This document shows positions 24,101 through 39,100 of a stretch of 64,000 nt of DNA, piece by piece (the stretch's first letter is position 1; every line of letters starts with the position of its first letter). Origin of the DNA: Phoronis australis (lineage: Eukaryota; Phoronida; Phoronidae); contig NMRA01000293.1 of the NCBI GenBank assembly GCA_002633005.1, positions 295,132 through 359,131 of the forward strand, written 5' to 3'. Below the pieces are notes generated by a model that searched no databases, was not told where the DNA came from, and saw nothing but the letters and a program-made list of their open reading frames with translations. The position numbers and the translations under genes were made by a program.

Positions 24101-27100
24101 AAATGGCCACTAGATGGCACAAAATATGTCAAATCCATCTGCAAACGTTTCTTTGATAGAAAGCAAATTTTGTAAAAATCCGTGAAGGAACTTCAGGGAA
24201 ACAGAGGAAAACGTAAAATGATGAAATTGCCACCGAGGGGCACAGCGTTCCACGAATCCATCTGAAAGTTGTCATCCATTGTCAAATACACATATTATGC
24301 AGTTGCTTTAGGAAAAGCACCTATGGGTGCAAAAAAACTGCCACTAGGAGGCGCCACAGAAGTCAAAATTGGAATATCACCGTCAATTACAATCATCCTC
24401 AGAGTCAGGTTCGGTTGATAGAGGGACGGACGCCAAAAACAAGCCATTAGATGGAATAAAATATGTATAATCTACACAAATATAGGAACATGTCATCGTG
24501 TCATTAATAGAAAGCTATATACCAAATTTAATAAAAATCCATCAAAGAACTTCAGAGAAACAGAGGCAAATGTCAAAAAATTAAATTGCCACTAGGGGCA
24601 CAGCGTTCCTCAGATTCCTCTGAAAGTCACAGTGGTCCGTTGCCAACTTCATATAAATACATTTGCTAAATTTAATACAGATCCTGTAGTGGGTTTAGGA
24701 AATACATTCATGAGCCCAAAAAAACAAAACTGTGACCAGCCAGTGCCAAAGTAGTCAAAGTCATCAGAAAATTATCGTCAATTGTCCTCTTCTTCACACA
24801 TGCCAATTTTCATCCTTAAAGTGGTCTGCTTTAAAGAGGGGCGGACGCCAAAAAACATTCAAAAACACTCAAAATGGCCACTAGGTGGCCCCAAAAAACC
24901 CCGAATCCATCCAAAAACAGGAGTATGGCATCATCTCATTAATACATGCTTATGTGCAAAATTTCAGGAAAATCNCATTTATTTGGTGTAATAAATCATA
25001 ATCAAAAATTAAAGAGAAAACAAGAGTAACACGAAGTGTTGAAATGCGCCCAGGAATGCACCATGTTTATTTATATCAAAAAATGGCCACTAGATGGCAC
25101 AAAATATGTCAAATCCATCTGCAAACGTTTCTTTAATAAAAAGCAAATTTTGTAGAAATCCGTGAAGGAACTTCAGGGAAACGGAGGAAAACGTAAAATG
25201 ATGAAATTGCCACCGAGGGGCACAGCGTTCCACGAATCCATCTGAAAGTTGTCATCCATTGTCAAATACACATATTATGCAGTTGGTTTAGGAAAAGCAC
25301 CTATGGGTGCAAAAAAACTGCCACTAGGAGGCGCCACAGAAGTCAAAATTGGAATATCACATTCAATTACAATCATCCTCAGAGTCAGGTTCGGTTGATA
25401 GAGGGACATACGCCAAAAACAAGCCATTAGATGGAATAAAATATGTATAATCTACACAAATATAGGAACATGTCATCGTGTCATTAATAGAAAGCTATAT
25501 ACCAAATTTAATAAAAATCCATCAAAGAACTTCAGAGAAACAGAGGCAAATGTCAAAAAATTAAATTGCCACTAGGGGCACAGCGTTCCTCAGATTCCTC
25601 TGAAAGTCACAGTGGTCCGTTGCCAACTTCATATAAATACATTTGCTAAATTTAATACAGATCCTGTAGTGGGTTTAGGAAATACATTCATGAGCCCAAA
25701 AAAACAAAACTGTGACCAGCCAGTGCCAAAGTAGTCAAAGTCATCAGAAAATTATCGTCAATTGTCCTCTTCTTCACACATGCCAATTTTCATCCTTAAA
25801 GTGGTCTGGTTTAAAGAGGGGCGGACGCCAAAAAACATTCAAAAACACTCAAAATGGCCACTAGGTGGCCCCAAAAAACCCCGAATCCATCCAAAAACAG
25901 GAGTATGGCATCATCTCATTAATACATGCTTATGTGCAAAATTTCAGGAAAATCCGTTGAGAACCTTTGAATAACAGACATAAATGTAAAAAACTAAAAT
26001 TGCCACTAGGAGCTACACCAGTAGTTGGATCCGCCTGAAAGTCATTGTCTATTGATAACTTCATATAAATTTACTTGCTAATTTTAATAGGGATACTGCA
26101 GTGGGTTTAGGAGATAAAGCTACTGGCACAAAAAAATGCCATTAGGAGATGCCACACTAGTCAAAGTTGTCGGAAAATCGTCAACTGTCCTCTTCACACA
26201 AGGACATATATATGCCATTCGAAATCATCTTTAGAGTGGTTTGGTTGATAGAGGGTTGGACACTAAAAAACTCGATAACAGTAAAAATGGCCATTAGGTG
26301 GTGCAAAATACCTCGAATCTATCCGAAAATGGGAGGATAGCGTTGTTTTAATAACAGATACCTAAGTGCCAAATTTCATGAAAATCCCTGGAGGAACTTT
26401 GAAGATACAAATGTTAATGTACAAAACTAAAATGGCCACTAGGGGGCACATCAGTAGTCCGATCCATCTGAACTTCAATGTCATCTGTCATCAGTGTAAT
26501 GGGAACACATCTGCCAAATCTCATCAAGATCCTGTGAGGGGTTTAGGAGATACAGCTGCGGAAACCGGAAGGACACCCACGCAGAAATGACGGCAAAATG
26601 CACACACATATATGTGGGCGCATAAAATTTCCGTTGTCCACCATGTTCATATTTCTTCAAGGCCTGTTTGTGTTTTCAATCTGCAGAGAGAGAAATTTTG
26701 CCATCTTTCCGATGATCTTTGAATTTGGGACAGTTAATATTGCCTATTTCTAGAATTTATGACAAGCTTCGACCTCGAGCAAAATAATTAATTTTCCACA
26801 GTCCCAAATTGGAGAATTTTTACCATACTATGGGTTCGAAACGATTTCAGTACATTATCACCCATTACAGATAAAAATGGTTCGTCTTTTTCAAGGTTTT
26901 CTTCCGTAGTTGTGACTGCCCAGAATTTTTCATTCTTTTGTATGATGGCCATGATACCAAACTTGAACATGGTAAAGCATTTATTTGCTGTAATTCATCT
27001 TTAAACAAAAAAGAGAAAATAAAATTTCCGTTGTCCACCATATCCAGAGTTATCCAAGGCCTCTTCTGACCTCTTGCGATAATGAGTTTGAAGTTAGCCA

Positions 27101-30100
27101 CGTCAAGTTTGGTTTCCTCACAGCAGATAATTATACATACTTGGAGTCAAAAATATTGCCCATAGAGTCAATTCAGCAGACATGCATCACACTCATCTAA
27201 TGATGGTAAGACATCATATGTTTACAAGAAACTTTGTCAAATTTTATAAAATTGCATCAAGCGAAGATGCAGAGGCAACACACGTTAATAAAATTGACAA
27301 TAAGGGGCACGTCATCTTTATAAAAACACATCTGCAAACTTTCATGAAAATTCTCCAAGAGATTTTGGAAATCGAGCAGGGAGCGTGGGATTTCAAAAGT
27401 GAAAATTCAGATAAATATAAACCCTAACACGAGAAAAGTGAAATTTTCTCAGTGGTTAAGTTACATAGTATCATTGAACATGTCAAACACCAAGGAAATT
27501 ATATTGTATTTCAGAGTGAATTGCAAGTTAATTTGCCACATCCTGGATCATAGTTCTGAGCCTATTGCAAATCATCTTTCCATTTTTGCAAATCGAGATC
27601 CTTCGAAGTACATAAGGCTGTTTATTGTCTTTTGGCTAAAAATCAGTCTGCGGATGCAACATGTATTGTTTGGAACAAATAAGGTAAATTGTGTGTGTGA
27701 ACAGAAAGTTATCTTGTTATAACAACTTGAATATTTGTTACTGTAACTGACATCGGTTTATAAAGAGTGTTTAGTGATTGTGTAGGAGTGCAAGTAAATG
27801 TACATTTCACAAGAGACCCCAATAACAATCCAAAATTGTTCCCGAAACTGTCTAATTACGACAGATTCACCGTCTCAGGAAGAAGTTAAAAGAAGACAAT
27901 CATATTAAAATAATTTATTTTCGATAAACAAAAAGTACAATAAATTACAGACTGTAATTATCAGGTTGTAATTATCAGGTAAAAGTACACGACTACATTC
28001 CGCAAGTAAATCTTGACGCGAACTCTTTTGTCTTGCACAGCGCTGAACGTGGACCCAAAGCCATTTCAACATAATTCTGCAGAATTATAGGAACAAATTC
28101 TATCCTCAATAGATGGCATTGTGTGATGACAACCTTGAAGCAGTTGGAGGAGTTGAATCTCATCAGCCATTTACACGACGAGATACTACTCTCCACTGCA
28201 CCAAGGCATCAGTTTGTGAAGCCGGTTGAAACTGCATCAGCATATGAAGGATACCATCAAATCTCACCAATCTTGGACAAAATAATTGACAAATTGCCCT
28301 TTTTTGTCATTGAAAGGCATTTACCTTTCCAAAATATTGTCCAATGATTGCTGTAGTCCCGAACTTGAACTTGCAGAAGTATTGATTTGGTGCTACATGT
28401 CCTTCATGGAAAAATGAGAAAACAAAATTTGTCGACCCAATTATCAATTGTGTTCTAAATTGATGGCATTTTCCATAATAGAACTCCGTTCTCGACCAAC
28501 ATTGTTCGACATTCCAATGCACCAAGACTTTCAATTTACAAAAAGCCCCCCCCCCCCGCAATAAATGATCAGTGTATGAAGGATTACTGTACTGAGGCAT
28601 CAGTACCCAATTTATGATTACAGTTCAGTGTATCAAGACATTACTTCGCCAAGCATGACCGTTCGATAAAAGAAACATCCAGTTATGATCACTGATCACA
28701 CGTCTTAAACAAGATAAGAATGGAAGCATAACCTCAGAACTCAGTTACTAGGAGATAAAACCAAGGACAAATTTACAAGTTCACAATGAACATGTTTATG
28801 CCGTTCCTCAAAGCAAGATATTAGGAAGGTCGGAAACTAGAATTGACCAAAAATTTTATAAAATCTAGCAACATTCAACCACTTAAAAATTTCTGAAAGT
28901 TGACCACAGGCAACAGGAGTCTGCAAAGAACATCAAGGCATCAATGCCCATACTCCACCAGGACACAACAGTACCAAATTCAACACTGCAATGTAAAAGC
29001 AGTCACATGTGCAACACTGGGAGTGGGGTGCAGAGATAACCCAGTTCCAGTTGACCAATCATCAACTACTCCAGTCACTTACAGACCATGTGACACTTAA
29101 CTGTCCTATCAGACAAGGAACTCAAAGGGCATCAGCTGAACAACTTGACAAATTTGCTAAGTGAAACTGCATTAAATTGGATATTCTTCCACAAAGCATT
29201 TTATCATGCCTGATCCATTTAAAACTGGTTTGAAACTAGAAATAGAACGCGAGTGCACTTCCTTAGTTTGAATAGCAAAACTCCAGACTTCTTCAGGGTT
29301 ACTTTTTGCTTTTCACCTAGATATAAATCCCACGGCAGAAGTGTCATTGCTTTAACTTAGACCAGTTGTTTAGTCTAAAGCTGAATGTTAATCACCATGA
29401 CCAAATATCAGAGCAGGCATCTCACCCAGGGTAGAGTTGTCAGTTTTACCAACTTCATGATAACATTTAGCAGGGTTTCTAGGTCACCAGGGAAGTTACA
29501 CTGGAGTGTAGACTAAATGCCATGAGAACATACCAGTAGTTGATCAGCTGATGTTTTTCACTGAAGAATGTTTCTCAACAATAAAATATAATTGATGGTG
29601 GAGCAGTAATCACAAACTTAGGAATATTTTGACTAAATGAATCTGTGGCTTTATCATCATACCATTAATCACCTTCTCATGAAAAGGACCAATAATCTTT
29701 GTTGCCTCTTTTGTAGTTCTAACCTCCTTTGGACTTGCAAGTTTAATAATTACCAACCTTTACATTCACTAAGCCACGCCCATTAAGACAATCAGCTGCC
29801 AATCACACTAATTGAGCACTGTCAGTTAATCAGACCAGTCCAGGGGTCTGTGGACTTATCACCATTATCTCACGCCATACCTGTGATCCCAGGATGAGTA
29901 GATACCAACCTGCACTGTTCACAGTGATAAACCAGCCAATGGAAAGCCAACAGGTGCCAGCAGCCATGTTGGAATTGAACGTGAATAATTTCAGATCATG
30001 TGCTTTTTGAAGAAAACTTAACATAATCCCACAAGACATGTAAGGTTGGTTAAGAAACTTAGGCATTGCAATAACCAAATGAAATTGACAACTACTCCAT

Positions 30101-33100
30101 CATAAACAAACAAACAATGACATTAAAAAAATCAACAAAAAGACTATGATATGAAAATTCACAACTAACAAAACCATTTTAAACTCCAGTAGCCATCCTA
30201 TCACTGCATCGACTGACCCATGACCAGATGACCAAATTGACCTTTGACCTGTGATACGCCCCCTGCATGCCTGGTGAACCTAGGCAAATGTCAACCAGAA
30301 TGAAATATGCCAGATACAAGATACAACTGGCCATCACCACTGACCACAAACTGTACTTTGAATTGTGAATCAGCTGAATGACATAGGCTTATTTGCTTCC
30401 AACTGACAAAGCAGCCTAGTGATGATAAGGAAATTGACAATACAATGAAGTCTCATGCAGCTTGAACACATTTAGCTAGTTGACAAACAGACAATATATA
30501 AAAGGCCAAGAGCCCAATGCATTCAAACTGACTCATCTGTTACAACCATCTGACCCAATACCTACAACAATAGCCAGCCAATGTGGTTTCAGATTCCACA
30601 TTTTTCCCAGGGGGACACTAGCTTCACTCAGCTTCCTCAAATCACAAATGGGCTCCGCAATGTGCCAAATTAAACAAGATAGACCTTTAGATTTAACACG
30701 CTAACTACACGACTCTTGAGGGCAGAATCTGACGAAACAACATCCACAAGCCTTAAATTGTGTGACGGATCACACAGAAAACCAGACTTCCCTGCAATGT
30801 CAAGTGCCATGCAAATATTTGCACAGGGTTGCAGTAGATTCATTTGAAGTCATCCTGCAATGAAAACACTATCTACACTGACCAGGAATTTGATAAATAC
30901 ATGCTCAAAGTATTTTATCAGCAACCTATTCTACGAGGCAGGAAGCATGCATTTTAGAGAAGGCAGATAAGAGATCAATGCTTAACAGCATCAGTAGCAA
31001 TATCCCTATAACTATCAGAATTAACATATGAATTCAAACGCAATGAAAACGTAGAAACTAACATCCAAATTTTACATATAGGAAAATCAACTTGAGGCAA
31101 GATCCGCAAATATCTATTCAGCAAATTCCTTAAAAGAAAAGAAATTGAAAGTACATGGGAAATCATCAGGCTGAGTTATGTGTCACGACCTATATGGAAT
31201 TCCTGGTGTGCTGTCATGGAGATGTTTGATCAGCCCATCCTGCCAGTGTCTTATCTTCGTTTGCCACATTGTGACAGTCACATGAGTATGAGATCACTAA
31301 AATGATAAGTCATCTCTGCCATCAGAAAACCTTCAAGCAAACTGCCATGTCCCGACACTTCTGCAATGACAGCAAATGAACAACTCTAACCAGAAAACTA
31401 ACCATTGCTCCACAGGAGATCTAAGTTTAGGTCAGCCCTCAAACCAGAGCATAATGCAGAAATCTAAGGACTATAAATAACAGCCCAGTGGGCACTGTGC
31501 AAACTATGAAGCTGACAGACATTCAGTGCAGATGACAGACAATAAAGAAGCAACCCTGAAAACCTAATCCTGAGACAAAATACACACAGAGTCTCAGCTT
31601 AAACAAACAGTCCCAAGAATCATGCTCACACTAAGAGTCTAGTGTCTCACTCAACAACTGATCCATGACACTATGCATACCTAGAATCAAGAGCAACAGG
31701 TTGGAGCCAGGAAGGAAACACACATGTCCACCCCTTTGCTTGAAACTGAAAATGTCTCCTGATCCCTGCTAAGTTCAATCTCTGAGTTTCAGCCTTGGTG
31801 AAGACACGCCCCCTTGCAACAGACTGCGGCAACGATAGGTCATAAATTGCCAGTTAGTCACAGTGTTGACCAATCCTGCAGCAGGTCATCAACAGGGACT
31901 GTCTATCTAAATGACATGTCAGTTAATATATGGTCAAACCAGACATTCTTTTGATGGCTCTTATGCCAGACCCTTGCTGGTCCAACCATGTAACCTATTA
32001 CACACCCCCTTCAAGTGGTCTAAACCAGAAACAAAGCCTCATGCAGAATCAATTCAAACAACCATGAAAAATATTCATAGAAATCAGTCAAAAATCAGAG
32101 GGAAAACTGTTGATTTACTTGGAACATGACAATTAATATCATTTGATGATTTAATTAACTGCCTTCCAACATTCCCGAATTCCAGAGGAGACCAACAGAT
32201 TTAAAACAGGTGTCAGTCTACTGAAGCTAATTTCCAATTCAGTAAATCAACTGCACAAGGTCATTAATAATGTATACAACAACCAGCTATCAGCTAACTG
32301 AACAATCAAGCTGTTCAGGCCCAGAAAGGCACTAGCCAGAGGCTTCAATATAAACATGAATAAGCAGTGTGGACACCACCACAGGCAAACTGAGAAGCAA
32401 GAGCGAACACCTTAATGTGACAGGTGATCTCAGGTGAGCTGGAAGAGTTAGATCTGGCAGGCTACAAAACAGGTGTCATGACCTAAGCTTCCAGCTTTGC
32501 GGAGATCACGGTATTGAAAATTTGCTACGGTCAAGTACACCACTAAAGTTCCCGACATAGAAAATGAAAGCCTCAACCCAAGAACTCAACAGAATGACAA
32601 TAGAAGTACAACTGAACATAACAAAAAAAGCCCAAATGTTGAGTAATACTTAGGATCCTGACACGCATGATGCGAGATTTTCTTCAATGGGTGTGTACTG
32701 TCAGCTGCCCCTGGAGTCACGTGGACTGTAAGAGCACAAGAGGGTCCCTTGCATCGACGGGTGCACGCATGACTCAGTGATACTAGTTAGGCACTGGGGG
32801 GTCATTTGTACCTGGAAGGAACTGGCTCAGTCCAACATTCACAGGGGGTGATGACAATGACCTTGTAACTCGACTGTCCAATTTCCAAACACAGGTGTGT
32901 GTTGTGTGTTCATGTTCGTGTGTGACATATGAAGCCCCTACCTTACACTAGTTGGGATGAAACAGCCTGCAGGATCACCATTGTGGCTATGACCTAGAAA
33001 TCTTGGTTACCATGTAGGAGGAGTACAGTAAATAAACAAATGCCATGTGAAGACTGTAAACCACAACCCAATCAAGGCTGTCAATGCCAGCAATCTTTTC

Positions 33101-36100
33101 AAAATGTGTCTCTATGGTATAGAACATGAATGTGGCGAGCATTAATTCTCTGCAATCAATCTTTTATAATAAAAATGAGAAAATAAATTTCCCTAGTCTG
33201 TCATGCTGTGCCCTAAATTGGATATATCTTACTGAGGGTAAATAGTGTAATGGGTTAATGATTCAAAAGACATTAAACTTAAACTGTGTTTATATTACAC
33301 AAAATGATGTAATATGTAAGAATTAAGTATTTTAATTATGCCAATTTATGTTCATTATAATTTTTAAAAATCAAAAATTTCATGCCAAGAGTAACTTAAC
33401 ATATCTTTATTTGTAATTATTACTGATCATTTTATGCATTTGAATTTCAAGCAATTTTTATTTCCATATGAAAAAAACTGAATATTCTTATTATTATCCC
33501 CCAATAACGGTAGCCATCAATAACTTATGAACATTAAATGTAATATTGCAAGTTATGAATGACAGACAATCATGAGACTACACCTGGCCTTCCACACCCA
33601 GTGGCTGTCACAAATGAACTGTCCCAAAGATTACAAGCAACAGGTAAGCTGAGAGGTCCAAAGTTTACCAGGCTAAAGGGAGTGCTGGCTGATAAAGAGG
33701 CATTATCTTTGATAAATTACTGGTCCCATATCTAGAAATGGACCAGATAAGATTGGCACCACAGTGCCCTACAGGTGTTGGGGGAATGTGGTTTCATGGC
33801 ATTAGGAAGTGCGTGAATGGAGGTGTAGTTGGCCAAATTGGTCTAGACTGGCAAATAAATTGTGCAAAAATCTAGAATGACTGAATTAAAACAAGACTGT
33901 TAAAACAACCATATCAGATGATCTGCCAAAAAACTACATCTAATTAAACAATATTTTGGTTTATTGATGGCAAAGATCTTACCAGTACATCAATAAGGAA
34001 AATATTTAAAATCAAACAGAAAGAGTTCTAAACAAACATAAGACGGAGAAAAAAAGTTGCTAAAAAGTTATTTTCATTTTTACTACAATATTTAAAAATG
34101 CAATAAGCAAGATGTATGTACATTCAGATGACATTGAGCTACAACTACAAGTCAGAATTCAAGCCTCAAATTCAAACAGACTGTAGCAAACGCGTTACTA
34201 CACCTCATGGGGTTCTGCAAGTACTTCCTCAGTTTACCAGTGTCTATCCGCAAGGCTCTGACAGCAATAGTACTGTTTACAATACAAAAGTTGACACGGA
34301 TCAGTTGACACGGAACGAGATGTTGTGGCGCACGTATGTGTGTAAACGGGACTGATCTGGAGCAAATTGACACCGCGGCGACAACTTTTGCCACCCGTTT
34401 GTGAGGTAGAGCAATTTGCGCTCGACCATCTTGCTCCGTGTCAATTATATGTCTAAACGCGAACCTGTGTAATGAACTACATACGGGTTCTGTCTCTACA
34501 ACTCTCACCATTTGTAAACCTGCGCATGTGCATTCCACTCTCCAGCCAACAACTTCCTCTTACCACAGTTAGTGATTTGTGTGTGTAAACGGCCCGCGTG
34601 ACACCGATCAATTTGCTCCAAATCAGTTGTTCATGGCCAAATGTTAATGTCTAAACTGGACAAATGAGCCTGCACAAGGACAGTAATTAACACTTGCCAA
34701 GCTACTATCAAAGTTATTGCTCCATAAAGTAGATATAAGGTTATGAATGTCAGGCTAACAATTAATCAGAGTACAACGATGGCAATTGTTGGGCTACTAA
34801 CTGTGACTCGACCATGATTTACTATGTAGAAGGGGATCTGTTATCGCATAATAGGATTTTGTTGCATTGTAACACGTTACATACAGACTTAAATTTTGTC
34901 CAAGTCACAGAAACCTCCATTTTTATTAGTATCTAATATTATTGATAAAAATTAAATTCCATTTTCATGATATTGCTACACTGCAACAAAACCTAAGAAA
35001 AGCGTGGTTTTCACTGAAGCTAGGAGCAAAATTGTTCCTTTTAGCAGTGTCTACAAACTAGGGCAAGCTGACATAGCCTACTTAACAGTGAAGTCAACAA
35101 TCACAGTAAACTGATATAAAAAACACTGAATTTGTTAAGTCACCGTAACATCCACAACAAATCTGGAGTTTGTCATTTCATATTTGCAACCATCACCTTT
35201 ACTCGGACCCCTATCCAAATCTACAAATTATCATCCAATAAACATTTTAAGTAAAATTGCAACTATTGTAGAATCCCCCAATCTCAAAGACATTGATAAC
35301 TTCTTATCACTACTGTCATTAATTAAGTTGATAAGGTGCTAATCTCAGAGGACAGTTTGCCCTGGATCCTGGATAGATAAATTACAACTTTATCAAATAC
35401 TAGGTTCGCATGAGTGGCAAAACCACTAGCAGTTTCAGTGACAAAAACACTAGCTATCTACGAAAGGTCATTTTCGCCAGCAGTTAGTTTGTTTACAAAC
35501 CACCCATGTCACTTTTCAGCCAAAATCCAGTCATGTAAAAACAGGTTCACTCTCTGCCTCAAATTAACTAAAATCTCTTGCCCCTGTGCATCTATGTCCT
35601 CTGATGAAAGAGGTCTGGCTATAAATGTGATAGTGAAAACGCCACCAGTTATGCGACAACTCAAACTACCAACAAAGCACTATCAAAAGTGACACTCGTA
35701 ACAGTTCACGTGACCGGCATTTTACTACTAGCAGAAACGCTAGTGAAAATACTAGTGCCTTAGCCAGTTTGTGAATGGTGTAAGAGTTACCCATGAACTC
35801 TGGAATATCAACAATGTTAGCTCAACACTCAACAACGATCCACAGGACAGAAGAGTGCGCAAAACGCAGGATGAATACTGCTGTCTGAAACATAAAACTT
35901 GCCCCAGAATTTCAACAGATTTTTTCTTGGGTCAAAATTGTATGTGAGAAGCTTTTCAGTAGAGTTCCTTACAGTTTGTTTTGCAGACTCAGGTCTCCAT
36001 TGTTGATAAGTCCAGCATCTTTGTACACATTGCTTATAGTAGACAGATAACTAACTATCTTATCAACTTTGCCAGGTAATCAATGTCTTAAAAGGGTAGG

Positions 36101-39100
36101 TGATTTCAGAACTGGTTGTAATTAAATCAGTTTTAGATTAAACGATATTGCACAACAGGGGGAAGAAAAATAACAAGACAATGTTATATTATTGAATCAT
36201 AAATGAAATACAGGCACGAAAAGTGAAAAATAATCCGGTTAGAATAAAGGTTTTGAAACTTAATAAAATGTACCTTTGTGTAGCTTCAATTTGTAATATT
36301 AGCTGGCAGATCAAGATGCAGTTAGCCATTTTCAATTAATTTGTACAAAAACGTCACTCAAATATTTTGAAAGTAAGAACAAATACAGCATTAGAGCACT
36401 CTTTCTAGTCAACTTATTCATAACTAAACTGAGATACTTCCGGTCATGTACTAAATGCATATACCAAATGCAATCAAACAAAATCAACTATGGCACAATT
36501 TGCCATTTACCAACATCCTCAACAAGTGAAACTTTGAGCCATTACTTTGCTTCCCATCAGACTTTCAACGCTTATCACTAAGCTAACACCAGCACAGCCC
36601 CTTGAGAGCTGGTGGTGGAGATAAGACTGTAATATTAGCTGACTGATCAAGATGCAGTTAGCTGAGCCAGTTGAACTTTACACAGTACTTCAGCCCAACC
36701 TTTATACTGCTCACAACTCCAACCCTTGACCTTGGCTAATTCAGTTTACAGCATGCAAGGATGACTATCAGGCCAGGGGGAGGTGTCATGGGACACTGAA
36801 CAAATATGTAGCCTTTTGAGGATTAGTCTGTTTAGTCCACTTTATGAAAGTTATTCCTTTATATTAAACATCATCACTAGATGCAGTTATTGCATTTCAT
36901 TAAAAACTTGTGTCCACTGACCACTAGTGCCACTTGTGAAATCACCCACAGCAGCATAAGACTACATTAAATTATCAACTGTTGTGTACAAGTATTCCAT
37001 CATTTATTGAATGACTTGCAATCTATAAAGCAGACTATTTGCTGTTCTGCTTAACAGAGACCATACTTAATCTTGTACAACTAAATTCAAGGAAGAAAGG
37101 ATGTGACAAGAAGCCATTTTCTTAGTCTACAGACCCCATTCATTAATAACTCTAGCAGACTAACTGTAAAACATTGACCAGTGATCCTGAACCAGTGAAA
37201 CCATAAACAATGCCTGTGCAGCTTAAAATGTACATGTACTGAAACAGCTGTAAAACCACATTCCAGGTCCTGGAGTCAACTGTTGATTCTGACCACTTCC
37301 CACCACAGAATTAGTGTCATCTACTTGTTCCTTAACTGGGACTGAGAAGTTATTTATGGTGTTGTAGAGAACAGATAGTTACTTATTTTTGAGACCATGT
37401 TCAGGCATAAAATGTGTCAACTTGTATAGCTTGATCTCGTGCAATAAACAACTGTCAGACATGACTAAGAAATAGTAAAAGATCAAGATGATAACAGTAA
37501 GTGATCAGAATCAAAAGTTGCTTTTGTGACAGAAGGCAGGTTTATTGTAACAACTGAAAGTAACACCACCACAGAAAAGACAGAAAATCTGTTTTTAAAA
37601 ATTGCACAGTAAGTTTATTTCAGCCATATACAGGGAGTTACTGACAGTGTACCCACAGTCTAGACATTACTGGTGGTCATTGAAGCCAATAGCTAACTCT
37701 GGATTGGCTGGCCAACCAATGGAATTCTACTCTTTTATGTGACGTAAAAATAAATTGTTTCTCTCTCTCTCCCTGCCGTCCCGTTCGCACACAATCTACC
37801 CTAGACTAGAACAACTTGCACTAAAGTAACTTAACCCACCTTGAAGTGAAACGTCCATACATGTACATGCGATAACTAGGGTAAGGCGGAAGTCGCTCTG
37901 TGCATGGCAATCAACGCCTAATGCGAGTACGGCATGCAAAAAGAAAACCTGTCTGTATGTAACCACAGCTGAAAATTACTTCTGGCCTAACCCACTTCTG
38001 CGGCCACACAGCGATTACAAGTGGCACAAGTTACCCAAGAATAAAAGTTACCACACTTCAGTGGAATAAGTTTAGTGGCACTAGTTTAAAAAGCATCCAG
38101 ACAACTAGCACTCAAACCTAGAGACAACTCGCTCCAGGAGTAACTTGTTCCAGGTTAAGTCTGCATGTGGACGACACTTAACTCGTATTCAAATGTATTT
38201 CCCATTGTCACTACAACAACAACAGCACACAATTTCTTCAAGTTTGCAGACAGTTTTGACCAATACATATTTGAACCAAGCGCTGCCAATACTGAAACAG
38301 CATTAACAAACTAAACCTCCCACAGGAATTTTTCACACCTATCTCAAAATACCTTAGATAATATACTATTTCACATGCACTGGGCAGGGCTTTGTAGTCT
38401 GAGAATCAAAAAATAAAACACAATCCATTTTGAGATTGACTTCAACTGAAACAGAATAGCAGTTGTATTGCTAAAAATAGACCCTGCATAAATTCTAATG
38501 GTCACAAAGGTCAGAATGCATTTGGAGATTGAAGGTTAAAGGTGACAGTTTGAACATGAAGAGTTTGGACTACAGTAATTATCAAATAGATTTGTAAACA
38601 TTTGTGGGAACATATCTTGTGATCACTCGGTGCTGCTTATCAAATGTCAAAACATGTGACACCTACCATGCATGGTCACAAACTGGCTAAGATTGATGCT
38701 TGAATTTTCCCTATCACTAACATAAGCAGTCCGTAATGCCAACTATTTCAATGGTCACTTTTGCTACCACTTTACAACCGTCCAGTCACCCAAAACCTGC
38801 TGGTGTTTTCGCTAGCACAAACTTTTGAAGCCAGACAGCTTACTTTAAAGGACACACATGCGCAGACACCTTTGTTTATTGTTGCGCCAATTTTGTTTCG
38901 CAAGAAGTAAATGTGCTTTAACATGTAACGTTTAAAAGTGAATAAATTGCAGGTGACAAAAACTGCTGGCAAAATTACACCTTCACAGACACTGTGAAAA
39001 AAATGCAAGCAATTTAGCCACTCAAGTCCTGAAAACTAAATATGGGTTCAGCAAGATTTTTCTCCAGTGCTCAACCAATGATCTAAACCGTAAGCATTTG

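Noticed and set aside
24782-25974. Two near-identical ~70-codon frames
   Set aside because: They lie within the tandem-core repeat and its duplicated copy; there is no splice context and no family.
34152-34538. 128-codon minus-strand frame
   Set aside because: It overlaps the inverted-repeat element, with no recognisable domain, start context or splice sites.
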